A stretch of DNA of 64,000 bases from Massilia pinisoli (GCF_024753285.1 NZ_JANUGW010000031.1:1-64000), one strand, 5' to 3'; numbered from the stretch's first letter, positions 43,885-54,789 are shown. Notes: a model not told the origin generated them from the letters alone. Numbers and translations are program-made.

Positions 43885-45361
43885 ATCGAGTTCGCCGCGC
43901 CGGTTCCGCCTCGGTCCCCGCAACCTGTCGCTGCGCCGCCAGCTCGTCGTGTGGGTGCTGGTGCCCCAGCTCGTGCTGTGGGTCGCGGGCGGCTGGGCCA
44001 CCTACCGGCTCGCCGTCCGCTACGTCAACCAGGCGGCCGACGCCACGCTGTCGCAGGCCACGCGCGCCCTCGCGCGGCGCGTCAAGCCCATCGAAAACGG
44101 CCTGCTGATCGACTTTCCCCGCGCCGCGCAGGAAGTGCTCGAGACGGATCCCAACGACCGCCTGTTCTACATGGTGAGCACGCCGCCGGGCGAATTCATC
44201 CTCGGGAACAACAGCATCCCGATGCCCCCGCCCGGCATGCGGCCCCGTCTGAACGATCCGTATTTCTACGACGGCGAGCTGCTGCCGTCCGGCGCGGCCG
44301 CGCAGCGCCAAGACGGGCCCCCGATCAAGGTCAGGATCGCGGCGCTGTACCTGCCCTACGACGAACCGGGCGGCAAGCGGCAGTGGATGCTCGTGCAGGT
44401 CGCGCGCAACATGGCGCACCGCGAAGACATCTTCAAGATGATCCTCATCGACACCCTGCTGCCGCTGTCCGCGCTGATCCCGCTGATGACCCTCATCGTC
44501 TGGATCGGCACGGGCGCCGGCCTCGCGCCGCTGGTGCGCCTGCGCAAGGAGGTCGAGGGCCGCTCACCGATCGACCTGGCGCCGCTGCACATCGAATCGG
44601 CGCCGCAGGAAGTCAGGTCGCTGGTGCGGGCGCTGAACGAACTCCTGGCCTCCGTGCGCCAGAACGTCGACACGCAAAAGCGCTTCATCGCCGACGCGGC
44701 CCACCAGTTGCGCACGCCGCTGGCGGGGTTGAAGAGCCAGACGGCGCTGGCGATCGCGGCGACGGACGACCCGGCGCTGGTGGCCCGCCTGAAGCTGGTC
44801 GACCAGAGCGCCTCGCGCGGCGCCCACCTGATCAACCAGCTGCTGATGCTCGCACGTGCCGACCCCGACGTCGTGGCGCCGGCCGACAGGGCGCCGCTGA
44901 ACGTGCAGGCGTTCGTGCAGGACATCGTCGCCGAATGGGTGCCGCGGGCCATGCGCGCGCGCGTCGACCTGGGCATGGACGACACCGCCCTGCCCGGCGT
45001 GGGCACGCCGCCGCACATCAAGGCGAACGCCTTGCTGCTGCGCGAGGCGCTGACGAACCTGATCGACAACGCGATCAAATACTCCGGACAAGACGCGAAT
45101 CGCGGCGGCGAGGTCACGGTCGGCGTCGCGACGGATGGCGGCGACGTCCTGATCGTCGTCGCCGACAACGGCCCGGGCATCCCGCCCGCCGACCGCACGC
45201 GCGTGTTCGAGCGCTTCGTGCGCGCGACGGACCAGGGCGAAGGCTGCGGGCTGGGGCTCGCCATCGTGCGCGACATCGTCGCCCAGCACGGCGGCACCGT
45301 CGACCTGCAGGACGCCGAGCCGCACGGCCTGAAGGTGGTCATCCGCCTGCCGCGACTGTGA
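43868..45361 (+). CDS. TctE-like sensor histidine kinase
   Basis: A 497-residue membrane kinase. Membrane helices at about 25-48 and 195-217 enclose a periplasmic 2CSK_N-type sensor region. A HAMP-like segment, the dimerisation helix with His279 in [15 protein letters not shown], and the ATP domain ([30 protein letters not shown]) follow. It overlaps the regulator gene by 17 bases, a typical coupled pair. In relatives the periplasmic partner is often a binding protein, which makes the divergent gene at 41764 a candidate partner. Confidence 0.92.
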   Translation: MDGRPESSSPRRFRLGPRNLSLRRQLVVWVLVPQLVLWVAGGWATYRLAVRYVNQAADATLSQATRALARRVKPIENGLLIDFPRAAQEVLETDPNDRLFYMVSTPPGEFILGNNSIPMPPPGMRPRLNDPYFYDGELLPSGAAAQRQDGPPIKVRIAALYLPYDEPGGKRQWMLVQVARNMAHREDIFKMILIDTLLPLSALIPLMTLIVWIGTGAGLAPLVRLRKEVEGRSPIDLAPLHIESAPQEVRSLVRALNELLASVRQNVDTQKRFIADAAHQLRTPLAGLKSQTALAIAATDDPALVARLKLVDQSASRGAHLINQLLMLARADPDVVAPADRAPLNVQAFVQDIVAEWVPRAMRARVDLGMDDTALPGVGTPPHIKANALLLREALTNLIDNAIKYSGQDANRGGEVTVGVATDGGDVLIVVADNGPGIPPADRTRVFERFVRATDQGEGCGLGLAIVRDIVAQHGGTVDLQDAEPHGLKVVIRLPRL

Positions 45362-45428
45362 CCTCGCGGCACCGGCCCGGCGCCGCCGGCGCGCCGCCCG
45401 GTTTATACTCGGCCCCATCCTCATCGTA

Positions 45429-47984
45429 TTGACGACCGTGTCCGAACCCACACTCTCTCCGCCCCCTGGCGGCCACCGCAACGCACGCCCGCTCGCGGCG
45501 GCCGCCGCGCTGATCGTCACGATCACGCTCACGCTGGCCGGCCTGCTCGTGTCGAGCTACCACGACACCATCGCGCGCGAACAGACCAATCTGCGCAACC
45601 TGGCCGAAGCGTTCGCCGCCCAGACCCACTACGCGACCCTCGCGCTCGACCTCGCGCTGGCCCGCGCCGCCGAGCGTCTGCCGCAGGACGGCACGGTGGC
45701 CGCCATGCCGGGCGGCGCCCTCGAGGACATCCCCGCGCGCGTGCGCCGGCTCGACGCGGATGCGGCGGGCGCGCCGGGCGCCGGACCGCGCATCGGCATC
45801 GCGCTGCCGCCGCACGGCGCGCACGCGACCATCACGCTGGCGCGCGCGCTGCCCGCCGGCGGCGCCGTCATCGAGACGGACGCCGCCTATTACCAGCACA
45901 TCTTCGATTCGGCCGACCTGGGCCACGGCGGCTCCGTCACCCTGCACCAGCGCGACGGCACGATGCTCGTGCGCAGCCCGACCTTGCCCGCGATGATCGG
46001 ACGTTCGTTCGACCGCTCGCCGCTCTTCCGGGTACACTTGCCGCGCGCCGCGGTCGGCGCGTTCGAGGCGACGAGCCCGATCGACGGCGTGCGCCGGCTG
46101 TACGGCTACAGCGCCGTCGCCGGCTATCCGCTCGTCATCGTCACGGGCCGCGACCTGTCCGATATCCTGGCCGTGTGGCGCGGCTGGCTGTGGGTGGGCG
46201 TGCTCGCGTGGGCGCTGCTGTCGGCGACCTTGGCACTGCTGGCCTGGCGCACGAGCCGGGAGACGGCGCGCCAGGCGGCGCTGATCGCCCGCCTGCAGGC
46301 CAGCGAAGGCCGGCTCGCGCACAGCTTCGCCTACCTGAAGGCCATCCTCGATGCCGTGCCCACGCCGTTGTGGGTGCTCGACGGCGCGCGCCGCATCGTC
46401 CTGTTCAACCGCGCCTTCGCCCAGTTCACGGGACGCGGCGACGGCGCGGTGACGGGCCACCTCGAAGCGGAGGTGCTCGACCCGGCCGGCGCGCCCGCGC
46501 GCGACGCCTTGTACGCCACCAGCGCCGCGGACGGCGTGCACGCGCTCGAAACGGAAGTGCGCGACGGCAGCGGCGCGCTGCGCACCGCCATCCAGCTCGC
46601 GGCGCGCCTGGACAGCGAGGGCGACGCCATCCAGATCGTCAACAGCCTCACCGACATCACGGAACGCAAGCAGATCGAACTGCGCCTGGCCTACCTGGCC
46701 GACCACGATCCCCTGACGGGGCTGCCGAACCTGAACCGCCTGCGCCGGGTGCTGGCGGACGCACTGCACGACGCCGCCGTGCGGGGCGAGCAAGTGGTGC
46801 TGCTGTTGATCGCGCTGGAACGCCAGCAGGAAGTGGCCGACCTGCTCGGCATCGAGGCGGGCGACGACGCCGTGCGGCAGGTGGCCGCGCGCCTGGCAAC
46901 CTTGGCACCGGCACCGCTCTGCGTCGCGCGCGTAAAAGCGAACGAATTCGCGCTCGTGCTGCCGGCCGGCCCCGCGTATCCGCCGGCCGACGCGGTCGCG
47001 CTGGAACTGTACGCGCTGATGTCGGAACCCGTGCGCGTGGGCGGGCGCGAGTTCCACCTGGCGCCCGTCATCGGCATCGCCGTGTACCCGCAGGACTCGG
47101 GCTCCGCCAACGAATTGATGCGCCTCGCCGACATCGCCAAGCACCGCGCCCGCAGCGAGGCGGGCGAACCCGTGCACTTCCATTCCGAGTCCACGCACAT
47201 CCAGCTGGACGAGCGGCTCACGATCGAGGAGCAGTTGCGGCACGCGCTCGAACGCGACGAGCTGACGCCGCACTACCAGCCGAAGGTCGACATCGCGACG
47301 GGCAAGGTGGCCGGTTTCGAAGTCCTGCTGCGCTGGAACAGCCCCGTGCTGGGTGCCGTCCCGCCCGACCGCTTCATTCCGATCGCGGAACAGACGGGCC
47401 TCATCGTGCCGATCGGGACGTGGGTGCTGCGCACCGCGTGCGCGCAGGCGGGCCGCTGGGCGCGCGAGCACGGCATCGCGACGCGCATCGCCGTCAACCT
47501 GTCGATCCGCCAGTTCTACCAGAAGGACTTGCTGCAGGTGATCGCCGCCGCGCTGGCCGACGCCGACCTCGCGCCGCACGCGCTCGAGCTGGAGATCACG
47601 GAGAGCATCGCGATGAGCCGCGTGGACGTCGTCGAGCGCGTGCTGGGCGGCATCCGCGACCTGGGCGTCGAACTGTCGATCGACGATTTCGGCACCGGCT
47701 ATTCGAGTCTCGCCTACCTGAAGCGCTTTCCCGTGCAGCGGCTGAAGATCGACCGCGCGTTCGTGCGCGACCTCGGGCGCGACGCCGACAGCGCGGCGAT
47801 CGTGGCGTCCGTCGTCGCGCTGGGCCATGGCCTGCAGATGCGCATCGTGGCCGAAGGCGTGGAGACCGAGGCACAGCTGGCGCTGCTGCGCGCGCTCGGC
47901 TGCGACGAATTCCAGGGCTATCTGTTCGCGCGGCCGATGCCCGCCGCCGCCGTGCCGCCGCTGCTCCTCGCGTCAGGCACGTGA
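45429..47984 (+). CDS. PAS-GGDEF-EAL protein, c-di-GMP phosphodiesterase
   Basis: An 851-residue membrane protein. Two membrane helices (about 21-43 and 248-272) flank a periplasmic sensor region. A PAS domain (295-420), a GGDEF domain (425-575) and an EAL domain (590-845) follow. The GGDEF site is degenerate (VKANEF, and IALERQQ where DLDRFK is usual), so it should not make c-di-GMP. The EAL site is intact: [53 protein letters not shown]. It probably hydrolyses c-di-GMP. The TTG at 45429 or the GTG at 45438 may be the start; neither has a strong ribosome site. Its end overlaps the convergent gene by 12 bases. Confidence 0.9.
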   Translation: MTTVSEPTLSPPPGGHRNARPLAAAAALIVTITLTLAGLLVSSYHDTIAREQTNLRNLAEAFAAQTHYATLALDLALARAAERLPQDGTVAAMPGGALEDIPARVRRLDADAAGAPGAGPRIGIALPPHGAHATITLARALPAGGAVIETDAAYYQHIFDSADLGHGGSVTLHQRDGTMLVRSPTLPAMIGRSFDRSPLFRVHLPRAAVGAFEATSPIDGVRRLYGYSAVAGYPLVIVTGRDLSDILAVWRGWLWVGVLAWALLSATLALLAWRTSRETARQAALIARLQASEGRLAHSFAYLKAILDAVPTPLWVLDGARRIVLFNRAFAQFTGRGDGAVTGHLEAEVLDPAGAPARDALYATSAADGVHALETEVRDGSGALRTAIQLAARLDSEGDAIQIVNSLTDITERKQIELRLAYLADHDPLTGLPNLNRLRRVLADALHDAAVRGEQVVLLLIALERQQEVADLLGIEAGDDAVRQVAARLATLAPAPLCVARVKANEFALVLPAGPAYPPADAVALELYALMSEPVRVGGREFHLAPVIGIAVYPQDSGSANELMRLADIAKHRARSEAGEPVHFHSESTHIQLDERLTIEEQLRHALERDELTPHYQPKVDIATGKVAGFEVLLRWNSPVLGAVPPDRFIPIAEQTGLIVPIGTWVLRTACAQAGRWAREHGIATRIAVNLSIRQFYQKDLLQVIAAALADADLAPHALELEITESIAMSRVDVVERVLGGIRDLGVELSIDDFGTGYSSLAYLKRFPVQRLKIDRAFVRDLGRDADSAAIVASVVALGHGLQMRIVAEGVETEAQLALLRALGCDEFQGYLFARPMPAAAVPPLLLASGT

Positions 47985-48863
47985 GCGCACGGCGCGCCGC
48001 GTGCGCCCGCCCGGCGGCGGCTGCGGATGGGCCGGACGCACGGGCGCCGGCACGTCGGCCGATGCCGCGAGGTCGGCCCACGCATCGAAACCCACCTTCA
48101 GCACGCGCAGCCGGTCGTAGGCACGCTGCAGCGCGGCCCGTCCCAGCACGAGGCGCAGCGGGCCGCGGCCGGCGGCGACGGCCTGCATGACCGCCAGCGC
48201 GGCGCGCGCGGCATCCACCCGCGCAGCGGCGCTCCCGCGCGCGGCGCGGCCCGCGAGGCCGTCGTAGTCGGCGATGCCGGCGGCGCGCGGCACGAGGGGA
48301 TCGGTGTCGTCGCCGCTGCCCGGATCGACCAGGGTGACGCCGATGCCCAACGGTTCGACCTCGTAAAACAAGGCTTCCGCGAGCGCTTCCAGCGCGGAGC
48401 GCGCCGCCTGACTGAAGCCTTCGAACGCGGGCGCCGGCACGGAGGCACGCGCCAGCATCACGACGTGGCCGGCGCGGCGCGCGCGCATGCCGGGCAGGAC
48501 GCGGCGCGCGAGATTGACGGGACCGAACACGTTTTCGTCGAACAGCGCGCGCATGGCGCCGTCCTCGCCCTCCTCGATCGCGCCGGGATAGCACTGCGCG
48601 GCGCTCGTCGCGAGCACGTCGATGCGGCCGAAGTGGCGCTCGGCAGCGGCGACGGCCATGTCGACGCTGGCCATGTCCGTCACGTCCAGCGCCAGCGCCA
48701 GCGCACGCCCCGGATGGCGCTCCACGAGCGGCTGCAGCCGCGCCGGCGTGCGCGCGGCGAGCACGGCGTGCTGGCCGGACGCCAGCACGGCTTCGGCCAG
48801 CGCGGCAGCCAGGCCGGCCGTCGCATCGGCGATGAACCAGATGGGTTGCTTCGTGTCGGACAT
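47973..48863 (-). CDS. degenerate short-chain dehydrogenase-like protein
   Basis: A 296-residue protein with the SDR fold but without its catalytic residues. The TGxxxGIG loop reads [15 protein letters not shown] reads TSAAQ, and the expected Ser, Tyr and Lys appear as Ala138, Phe150 and Ala154 ([21 protein letters not shown]). It may bind a nucleotide or ligand without redox activity, perhaps as a regulator like NmrA-type proteins; this is inference. ATG 48863 was chosen, four bases after AGGAGG; ATG 48866 is too close. It converges on the EAL gene with an overlap of 12 bases. Confidence 0.8.
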   Translation of the reverse strand: MSDTKQPIWFIADATAGLAAALAEAVLASGQHAVLAARTPARLQPLVERHPGRALALALDVTDMASVDMAVAAAERHFGRIDVLATSAAQCYPGAIEEGEDGAMRALFDENVFGPVNLARRVLPGMRARRAGHVVMLARASVPAPAFEGFSQAARSALEALAEALFYEVEPLGIGVTLVDPGSGDDTDPLVPRAAGIADYDGLAGRAARGSAAARVDAARAALAVMQAVAAGRGPLRLVLGRAALQRAYDRLRVLKVGFDAWADLAASADVPAPVRPAHPQPPPGGRTRRAVRSRA

Positions 48864-49087
48864 CATTCCTCCTCGCGTCGTACGGTGCCTGGTTTGAGGT
48901 ACCGCAATAGATGATTCTAGATGCAGGCTGGATACGGTTCCATAGGCGATTTTCCGAAACTCTTGCCTAAAATTCCAATCGTCATCCAATCGCGGGCACG
49001 GCCTGCGCAACGATCACGAACTTGATCGCGGGCGCCGCAGAACCGCGGCGGTCATCCATTGACCCCGGTCGAGTTTGCGCCTACACT

Positions 49088-49116
49088 TTGAGATGGTTGC
49101 GCTACCATTTTAATAT
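49088..49116 (+). promoter_or_regulatory. GH2 promoter with LacI-type operator in the spacer
   Basis: TTGAGA (49088-49093), 17 bases, TAATAT (49111-49116). The spacer is filled by the near-perfect palindrome TGGTTGCGCTACCA (49094-49107), the best copy of the operator also found before the GH43 and GH31 genes. Confidence 0.7.
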
Positions 49117-49154
49117 GTTATAACAAATCGCAACCTTCCTGCCAGGAGGAGATC

Positions 49155-51863
49155 GTGCAAATCACTCGTCACGCAGCGCTCGTCGTCGCGCTCGCGGCCA
49201 TGCTGCTGTCCACCGCTGCCGTCACCGCAGAAAACGCCCGCCTCGCGCCGCGCGAACGCATCCTGCTGGACGACGGCTGGCGCTTCCACGCCGGCGACCC
49301 GGACGGCAACTCCGCGCCTTATCTGTACGACGTCCGGCCCGCCGTGACCGTATCGGCCGACGGCAAGATGGCCGACGCCGTGCCCGAGGAGGCGGCGCGC
49401 GTCGCCGGCGCCAATATCCCCGTGCTGAAGCCGTGGATCCTCCCGACCGGCAACCCGTTCATCCGCGACCCGGCGCGGCACCACGCGCGGCCCGCCGCGG
49501 AACCGGCCGTGGACGCACCGTTCGCCCGCGCCGCATTCGACGATGGCTCCTGGCGTGCAGTCACCCTGCCGCACGACTGGGCCATCGAAGGCCCGTTCCT
49601 GACGACGGGTCCGTACGGCGGCATGGGCCGCCTGAAGACGTGGGGTCCCGTCTGGTACCGGCGCAAGCTCGACATCCCCGCCACCGACAAAGGCAAGAAG
49701 ATCTTTCTCGACGTGGGCGGTGCCATGTCGTACGCGAGCGTGTGGGTCAACGGCCACCTCGCCGGCGGCTGGCCGTACGGGTACAGCTCCTTCCGCATCG
49801 ACCTGACGCCGTGGCTCAAGCCGGGCGCGGCGAACCAGCTCGCGATCCGCCTCGACAACCCGCCGGAATCGGCGCGCTGGTATCCGGGCGCGGGCCTGTA
49901 CCGCGACGTGTGGCTGACGAAGACGGCGCCCGTGCACGTGGGCCAGTGGGGCGTGACGGTGACGACACCGGAGGCGACGGCGGCGTCCGCGCGCGTCACG
50001 TGGCGCATCGCGCTCGACAACGACGGCGCGGCTGCGGCCACCGCCACCGTGACGACGGACCTGTATGCGCTCGACGACGCCGGCCACGCGGTCGGCAAGC
50101 CCGTCGCGACCGCGGTGTCGGCACCCGTCGCGGTCGCCCCCGGCCGCGGCGCCGCCGTGAGCGGATCGGCGGTCGTCGCGCACCCGCGCCTGTGGGGCCC
50201 GCCGCCCACGCAGCGGCCGCACCGCTACCTGCTCGTCGCGACCGTGCGTGAGGATGGCCGCGTCGTCGACCGCGAAGAGACGCCGTTCGGCATCCGCACC
50301 GTGCGCTTCGACCCGGACCGCGGCGTCGTCGTCAATGGCGAGCACATCCCGCTGCGCGGCGTGAACAACCACCACGACCTCGGCGCGCTGGGCGCCGCGT
50401 TCAACGTGCGCGCCGCCGAGCGCCAGCTGCGGATCATGGGGGCGATGGGCGCCAACGCGCTGCGCATGAGCCACAACCCGCCCGACCCGCAACTGCTGGA
50501 CCTCGCCGACCGCATGGGCTTCCTCGTGATGGACGAGATATTCGATTCCTGGCAGCGCAAGAAGACGCCGCTCGACTTCCACCTGATCTTCCCCGACTGG
50601 CACGAGCAGGACTTGCGCGCCATGATCCGGCGCGACCGCAACCACCCGGCCATCATCCTGTGGAGCGTGGGGAACGAGGTGGGCGAGCAGTACACGGGCG
50701 AGGACGGTGCCGCCGTCGGTCGCGAGCTCGTCGCGATCGCGCACGACGAAGACCCCACGCGCCCCGCCACGAGCGCGATGAATTACGCGAAGGCCGACAT
50801 GCCGCTGCCGCGCGTGCTGGACGTCGTCTCGCTGAACTACCAGGGCACCGGCATCCGCACGCTGCCCGGCCAGTTCCCGAAGTTCCGCGCCGCGTTTCCG
50901 GACAAGGTGATCCTGCACAGCGAGAGCGCATCGGCGCTGTCCAGCCGGGGCGAATACCAGTTCCCCGTCCCCGGCGTGCTGAGCGCCGCCGTGCGTCCCG
51001 GCGTCGGTGGCGATCCGGCCACGCGCCAGGTCAGCGCCTATGAATTGTTCGCGGCGGACTTCGGTGCGTCGGCCGACCGCGCGTTCGCATCGCTGGACGA
51101 GAACCCGACCGTGGCCGGCGAATTCGTCTGGACGGGCTTCGACTACCTGGGCGAACCGACGCCCTACTACGACGCGCGCAGCTCGTACTCCGGCATCGTC
51201 GACCTCGCAGGCTTCCCGAAGGACCGCTACTGGCTGTACCAGTCGCGCTGGCGCCCCGACGTGCCCATGGTCCACGTGCTGCCGCACTGGACGTGGCCGG
51301 AACGCGTGGGCCAGGTGACGCCCGTGCACGTGTTCACGTCGGGCGACGAGGCCGAGCTGTTCGTCAACGGCAAGTCGCAGGGCCGCCAGAAAAAGGCGCC
51401 GTATGCCTACCGCCTGCGCTGGGATTACGTGACGTACGCGCCGGGCGAGATCACCGTCGTCGCGTACAAGGACGGCCGCGAGTGGGCGCGCGAGACCGTG
51501 AGGACGGCCGGCGCCCCGGCCGCGCTGCGGGCGGACGCGGACCGCACGGCGCTCGCCAGCGACGGACGCGACCTGGCGTTCGTCACCGTGCGCATCGTCG
51601 ACAAGGATGGTGTGCCGGCGCCCCGCGCGCGCGACCGCGTGCGCTTCACCGTCGACGGGCCTGCAGAAGTCGCCGCCACCGACAACGGCGATCCGACGGA
51701 CTTCACGCCGTTCCAGTCTCCCGACCGGGCCGCGTTCAACGGCCTCGTGCTGGGCATCGTGCGCACGCGGGCCGGCGCGGGCGGGACGATCACGGTGCGC
51801 GCCGCCGGTGCCGGCCTCGAACCGGCGGTCGTGACCTTGCGCAGCACGCCGCGCGCCGAGTGA
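49155..51863 (+). CDS. secreted GH2 beta-galactosidase-type enzyme
   Basis: A 902-residue exported GH2 enzyme starting at GTG 49155 (AGGAGGAGATC ahead). A signal peptide (to about residue 25) is followed by a sugar-binding jelly roll (about 100-260), an Ig-like domain, the TIM barrel with acid/base Glu508 in WSVGNEVGEQ and nucleophile Glu590 in LHSESASALS, then DUF4982-type and invasin-like Ig domains at the C-terminus. The architecture matches the beta-galactosidases of polysaccharide utilisation loci, so it may remove galactose from xyloglucan side chains. It is preceded by the LacI-type operator and stands as a single transcription unit. Confidence 0.9.
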   Translation: MQITRHAALVVALAAMLLSTAAVTAENARLAPRERILLDDGWRFHAGDPDGNSAPYLYDVRPAVTVSADGKMADAVPEEAARVAGANIPVLKPWILPTGNPFIRDPARHHARPAAEPAVDAPFARAAFDDGSWRAVTLPHDWAIEGPFLTTGPYGGMGRLKTWGPVWYRRKLDIPATDKGKKIFLDVGGAMSYASVWVNGHLAGGWPYGYSSFRIDLTPWLKPGAANQLAIRLDNPPESARWYPGAGLYRDVWLTKTAPVHVGQWGVTVTTPEATAASARVTWRIALDNDGAAAATATVTTDLYALDDAGHAVGKPVATAVSAPVAVAPGRGAAVSGSAVVAHPRLWGPPPTQRPHRYLLVATVREDGRVVDREETPFGIRTVRFDPDRGVVVNGEHIPLRGVNNHHDLGALGAAFNVRAAERQLRIMGAMGANALRMSHNPPDPQLLDLADRMGFLVMDEIFDSWQRKKTPLDFHLIFPDWHEQDLRAMIRRDRNHPAIILWSVGNEVGEQYTGEDGAAVGRELVAIAHDEDPTRPATSAMNYAKADMPLPRVLDVVSLNYQGTGIRTLPGQFPKFRAAFPDKVILHSESASALSSRGEYQFPVPGVLSAAVRPGVGGDPATRQVSAYELFAADFGASADRAFASLDENPTVAGEFVWTGFDYLGEPTPYYDARSSYSGIVDLAGFPKDRYWLYQSRWRPDVPMVHVLPHWTWPERVGQVTPVHVFTSGDEAELFVNGKSQGRQKKAPYAYRLRWDYVTYAPGEITVVAYKDGREWARETVRTAGAPAALRADADRTALASDGRDLAFVTVRIVDKDGVPAPRARDRVRFTVDGPAEVAATDNGDPTDFTPFQSPDRAAFNGLVLGIVRTRAGAGGTITVRAAGAGLEPAVVTLRSTPRAE

Positions 51864-51975
51864 TCCGACGGTCCATGCATTTGTTCAAAAACTTTTGCAC
51901 AAACATAACGTGACGAGGCTCATCGACGCTTGGTGCTAAGCTTGCCCTGCAATGCAGCACCATCGGAGGGCCGCC

Positions 51976-52977
51976 ATGTCGAAAGCACGCAACGAAGTCG
52001 TCGTGATCACGGGTGCCAGCGCGGGGATCGGCCGCGCGGCCGTCCAGCAGTTCGCGCGCCGCGGCGCACGCATCGCCCTGATCGCGCGCGACCCGGACCG
52101 GCTGGAGGCGGCCCGTGCGGAAGCCGAGCGCCTCGGCTCGCCGCACGCCATCGCCATCTCGGCCGACACGGCCGATCACGACCAGGTCGAGGCGGCCGCC
52201 GAGCGCGTGGAAAACGAGCTGGGCCCCATCGACATCTGGGTCAACAACGCGATGGCCACCGTGTTCGCGCCGTTCGCCGACATCGCCCCGGAAGACTTCC
52301 GCCGCGTCACCGACGTCACGTACCACGGCTTCGTGTGGGGCACGATGGCCGCGCTGAAGCGCATGCGGCCCCGCGACCGCGGCACGATCGTGCAGGTGAG
52401 CTCCGCGCTCGCGTACCGCTCGATCCCGCTGCAATCGCCGTATTGCGGCGCGAAGCATGCGATCAAGGGCTTCACGCAATCCGTCCGCACGGAGCTGGAG
52501 CACGACCACAGCAACGTCCACGTCGCGGTCGTCGACATGCCGGGCGTGAACACGCCGCAATTCGAATGGTGCAAGACGACGCTCACGCACCACCCCCAAC
52601 CCATCGGCACGTACTACCAGCCGGAGCTGGCGGCGCGCGCCATCTACTGGGCCGCCCATGCGCGCCGGGCCGAGATCTGCGTCGGCTACCCCACCTTGGC
52701 CACGATGCTGGCCGAGAAATTCGTCCCGCGCGTGCTCGACCGCTACCTGGCGCGCAAGGGCGTGGCGGGCCAGCAGCGCGCCGACACGATTCCGGCCGAC
52801 CGGCCCGACAACCTGTGGCGCCCCGTGCCCGGGCCGTATGCGGCGCACGGCACGTTCGACGCCGGCGCCAGTACGAGAAGCCTGCAGCTGTGGGCCACGA
52901 CGCATCGCGGCTGGCTGCTGGCCGGCATGGGCGCCGCCGGCATCGCATTGGGCCTGCGCCAGCTGCGCCGCCACTGA
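51976..52977 (+). CDS. SDR family oxidoreductase with C-terminal membrane helix
   Basis: A 333-residue classical short-chain dehydrogenase. TGASAGIGRAA is the cofactor loop, NNAMA the NNAG motif, and Ser in QVSSALAYRS with Tyr and Lys in SPYCGAKHAI complete the catalytic set. The C-terminal 25 residues (LLAGMGAAGIALGLRQL) form a membrane helix that would tether it. I chose ATG 51976 (MSKARNE), preceded by GGAGGG. It is the first gene of a seven-gene operon; the next gene starts 24 bases on. The substrate is unknown. Confidence 0.9.
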   Translation: MSKARNEVVVITGASAGIGRAAVQQFARRGARIALIARDPDRLEAARAEAERLGSPHAIAISADTADHDQVEAAAERVENELGPIDIWVNNAMATVFAPFADIAPEDFRRVTDVTYHGFVWGTMAALKRMRPRDRGTIVQVSSALAYRSIPLQSPYCGAKHAIKGFTQSVRTELEHDHSNVHVAVVDMPGVNTPQFEWCKTTLTHHPQPIGTYYQPELAARAIYWAAHARRAEICVGYPTLATMLAEKFVPRVLDRYLARKGVAGQQRADTIPADRPDNLWRPVPGPYAAHGTFDAGASTRSLQLWATTHRGWLLAGMGAAGIALGLRQLRRH

Positions 52978-53001
52978 CCAACCATCGAAGCGAGGACAGA
53001 C

Positions 53002-54789
53002 ATGAGCAAGACCGTAGGCGACTTCTTCGTCGAACGCCTGTACGAATGGGGCGTCCGGACCATCTTCGGCTATCCGGGCGACGGCATCAACGGCGTGCTG
53101 GGCGCCCTGCAGCGCTTCGGCGGCAAGATCGAGTTCATCCAGGTGCGCCACGAAGAGATGGCCGCCTTCATGGCCTCCGCGCACGCGAAGTTCACGGGCG
53201 AACCGGGCGTTTGCCTGTCGACCGGGGGCCCCGGCGCCGCGCACATGGTGACGGGCCTGTACGACGCGAAGATGGATCACGTGCCCGTGCTCGCGATCTG
53301 CGGCCAGGCGCCGACGACGTCCCGCGGCGCCCATTACCAGCAGGAGCTGAACCTGGACCGCCTGTTCCAGGACGTGGCCGACTACGTGTACGAGGCGAGC
53401 CAGCCGTCGCAGGTGCGCCACCTGCTCGACCGCGCGATGCGCACGGCGCGCGGCCGCAACGGCGTGAGCGTCGTCGTGCTGCCGAACGACCTGCAGGAAA
53501 AAGCGTATGAGGACCCGCCGCGCAAGCACGGCAACGTGTTTTCCGGCATCGGCTACACGAAGCCCCGCATCGTGCCGTACGAAGCCGACCTGCAGCGCGC
53601 TGCCGACGTCCTCAACGCGGGCAGCAAGGTGGCGATCCTCGTCGGAGCCGGCGCCCTGCTGGCGACCGACGAAGTCATCGCCGTGGCCGAGCGCCTGAAG
53701 GCCGGCGCCGCGAAGGCATTGCTGGGCAAGGCTGCCCTGCCCGACCATCTGCCGTGGGTGACGGGCTCCATCGGCCTGCTGGGCACGAAGGCCAGCTGGG
53801 AAATGATGAGCGACTGCGACACCCTGCTGATGGTCGGCACCGGCTTCCCTTACTCGGAATTCCTGCCGAAGGAAGGCAAGGGCCGCGCCGTCCAGATCGA
53901 CATCGACCCGTCGATGCTGAGCGTGCGCTACCCGGCCGAAGTCAACCTGCACGGCGACAGCGCGGAGACCCTGCGCCTGCTGCTGCCGCTGCTGAAGGAA
54001 AAGACCGAGACAAGCTGGCGCGAAAAGGTCGAGAAGGAAGTGCGCGACTCGTACAAGCTGCTGGAGGAACGGGCGCTCGCGTCCGCGAACCCGATCAACC
54101 CGCAGCGCGTGTGCCACGACCTGTCGCCGCTACTCACGCGCGACGCCATCGTCACGAGCGATTCCGGCTCCTGCGCCAACTGGTATGCGCGCGACCTGAA
54201 AGTGCAGCGCGGCCAGATGTATTCGCTGTCCGGCGGCCTCGCGTCGATGGGCGCGGCCGTGCCGTACGCCATCGCCGCCAAGTTCGCCCACCCGGACCGC
54301 CCCGTGATCGCGCTCGTCGGCGACGGCGCCATGCAGATGAATAACATGGCGGAGCTGATCACCGTATCGAAATACTGGAAGCGCTGGAAGGACCCGCGCT
54401 GGATCGTCTGCGTCTTCAACAACCAGGACCTGAACCAGGTCACATGGGAACAGCGCGTCATGGAAGGCAATCCGAAGTTCGAGGCGACGCAGCAGATCCC
54501 CGACGTGCCATATCACCGCTTCGGCGAATTGATCGGCTTGAAGGGCATCTTCTGCGACGATCCGGATAAAGTGGGCGAAGCGTGGCGCGCGGCACTCGCC
54601 GCGGACCGTCCCGTCGTCCTCGAATTCAAGACCGACCCCGAAGTGCCGCCGCTGCCGTCGCACATCACGCTCGACCAGGCCAAGCACTTCATGACCACCA
54701 TCGGCAAGGGCGACCCGAGCGAAGGCTCCATGCTCGCGGGCGTGGCACGCCAGGTGCTCAGCGCGATCCTCCCCGGGGACAAGCCGTGA
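53002..54789 (+). CDS. TPP-dependent pyruvate oxidase/PoxB-like enzyme
   Basis: A 595-residue thiamine-diphosphate enzyme of the pyruvate oxidase/acetolactate synthase superfamily. The TPP-activating Glu is in VRHEEMAAF, the central domain has the FAD- or ADP-type fold (ILVGAGALLA, LLMVGTGFPYSEFLPK), and GDGAMQMNNMAE...FNNQDL is the TPP/magnesium motif. It resembles PoxB, which passes electrons from pyruvate to quinone, but the true 2-oxo-acid here is unknown. It follows the SDR gene by 24 bases, and its stop overlaps the start of the membrane-protein gene (GTGA). Confidence 0.92.
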   Translation: MSKTVGDFFVERLYEWGVRTIFGYPGDGINGVLGALQRFGGKIEFIQVRHEEMAAFMASAHAKFTGEPGVCLSTGGPGAAHMVTGLYDAKMDHVPVLAICGQAPTTSRGAHYQQELNLDRLFQDVADYVYEASQPSQVRHLLDRAMRTARGRNGVSVVVLPNDLQEKAYEDPPRKHGNVFSGIGYTKPRIVPYEADLQRAADVLNAGSKVAILVGAGALLATDEVIAVAERLKAGAAKALLGKAALPDHLPWVTGSIGLLGTKASWEMMSDCDTLLMVGTGFPYSEFLPKEGKGRAVQIDIDPSMLSVRYPAEVNLHGDSAETLRLLLPLLKEKTETSWREKVEKEVRDSYKLLEERALASANPINPQRVCHDLSPLLTRDAIVTSDSGSCANWYARDLKVQRGQMYSLSGGLASMGAAVPYAIAAKFAHPDRPVIALVGDGAMQMNNMAELITVSKYWKRWKDPRWIVCVFNNQDLNQVTWEQRVMEGNPKFEATQQIPDVPYHRFGELIGLKGIFCDDPDKVGEAWRAALAADRPVVLEFKTDPEVPPLPSHITLDQAKHFMTTIGKGDPSEGSMLAGVARQVLSAILPGDKP

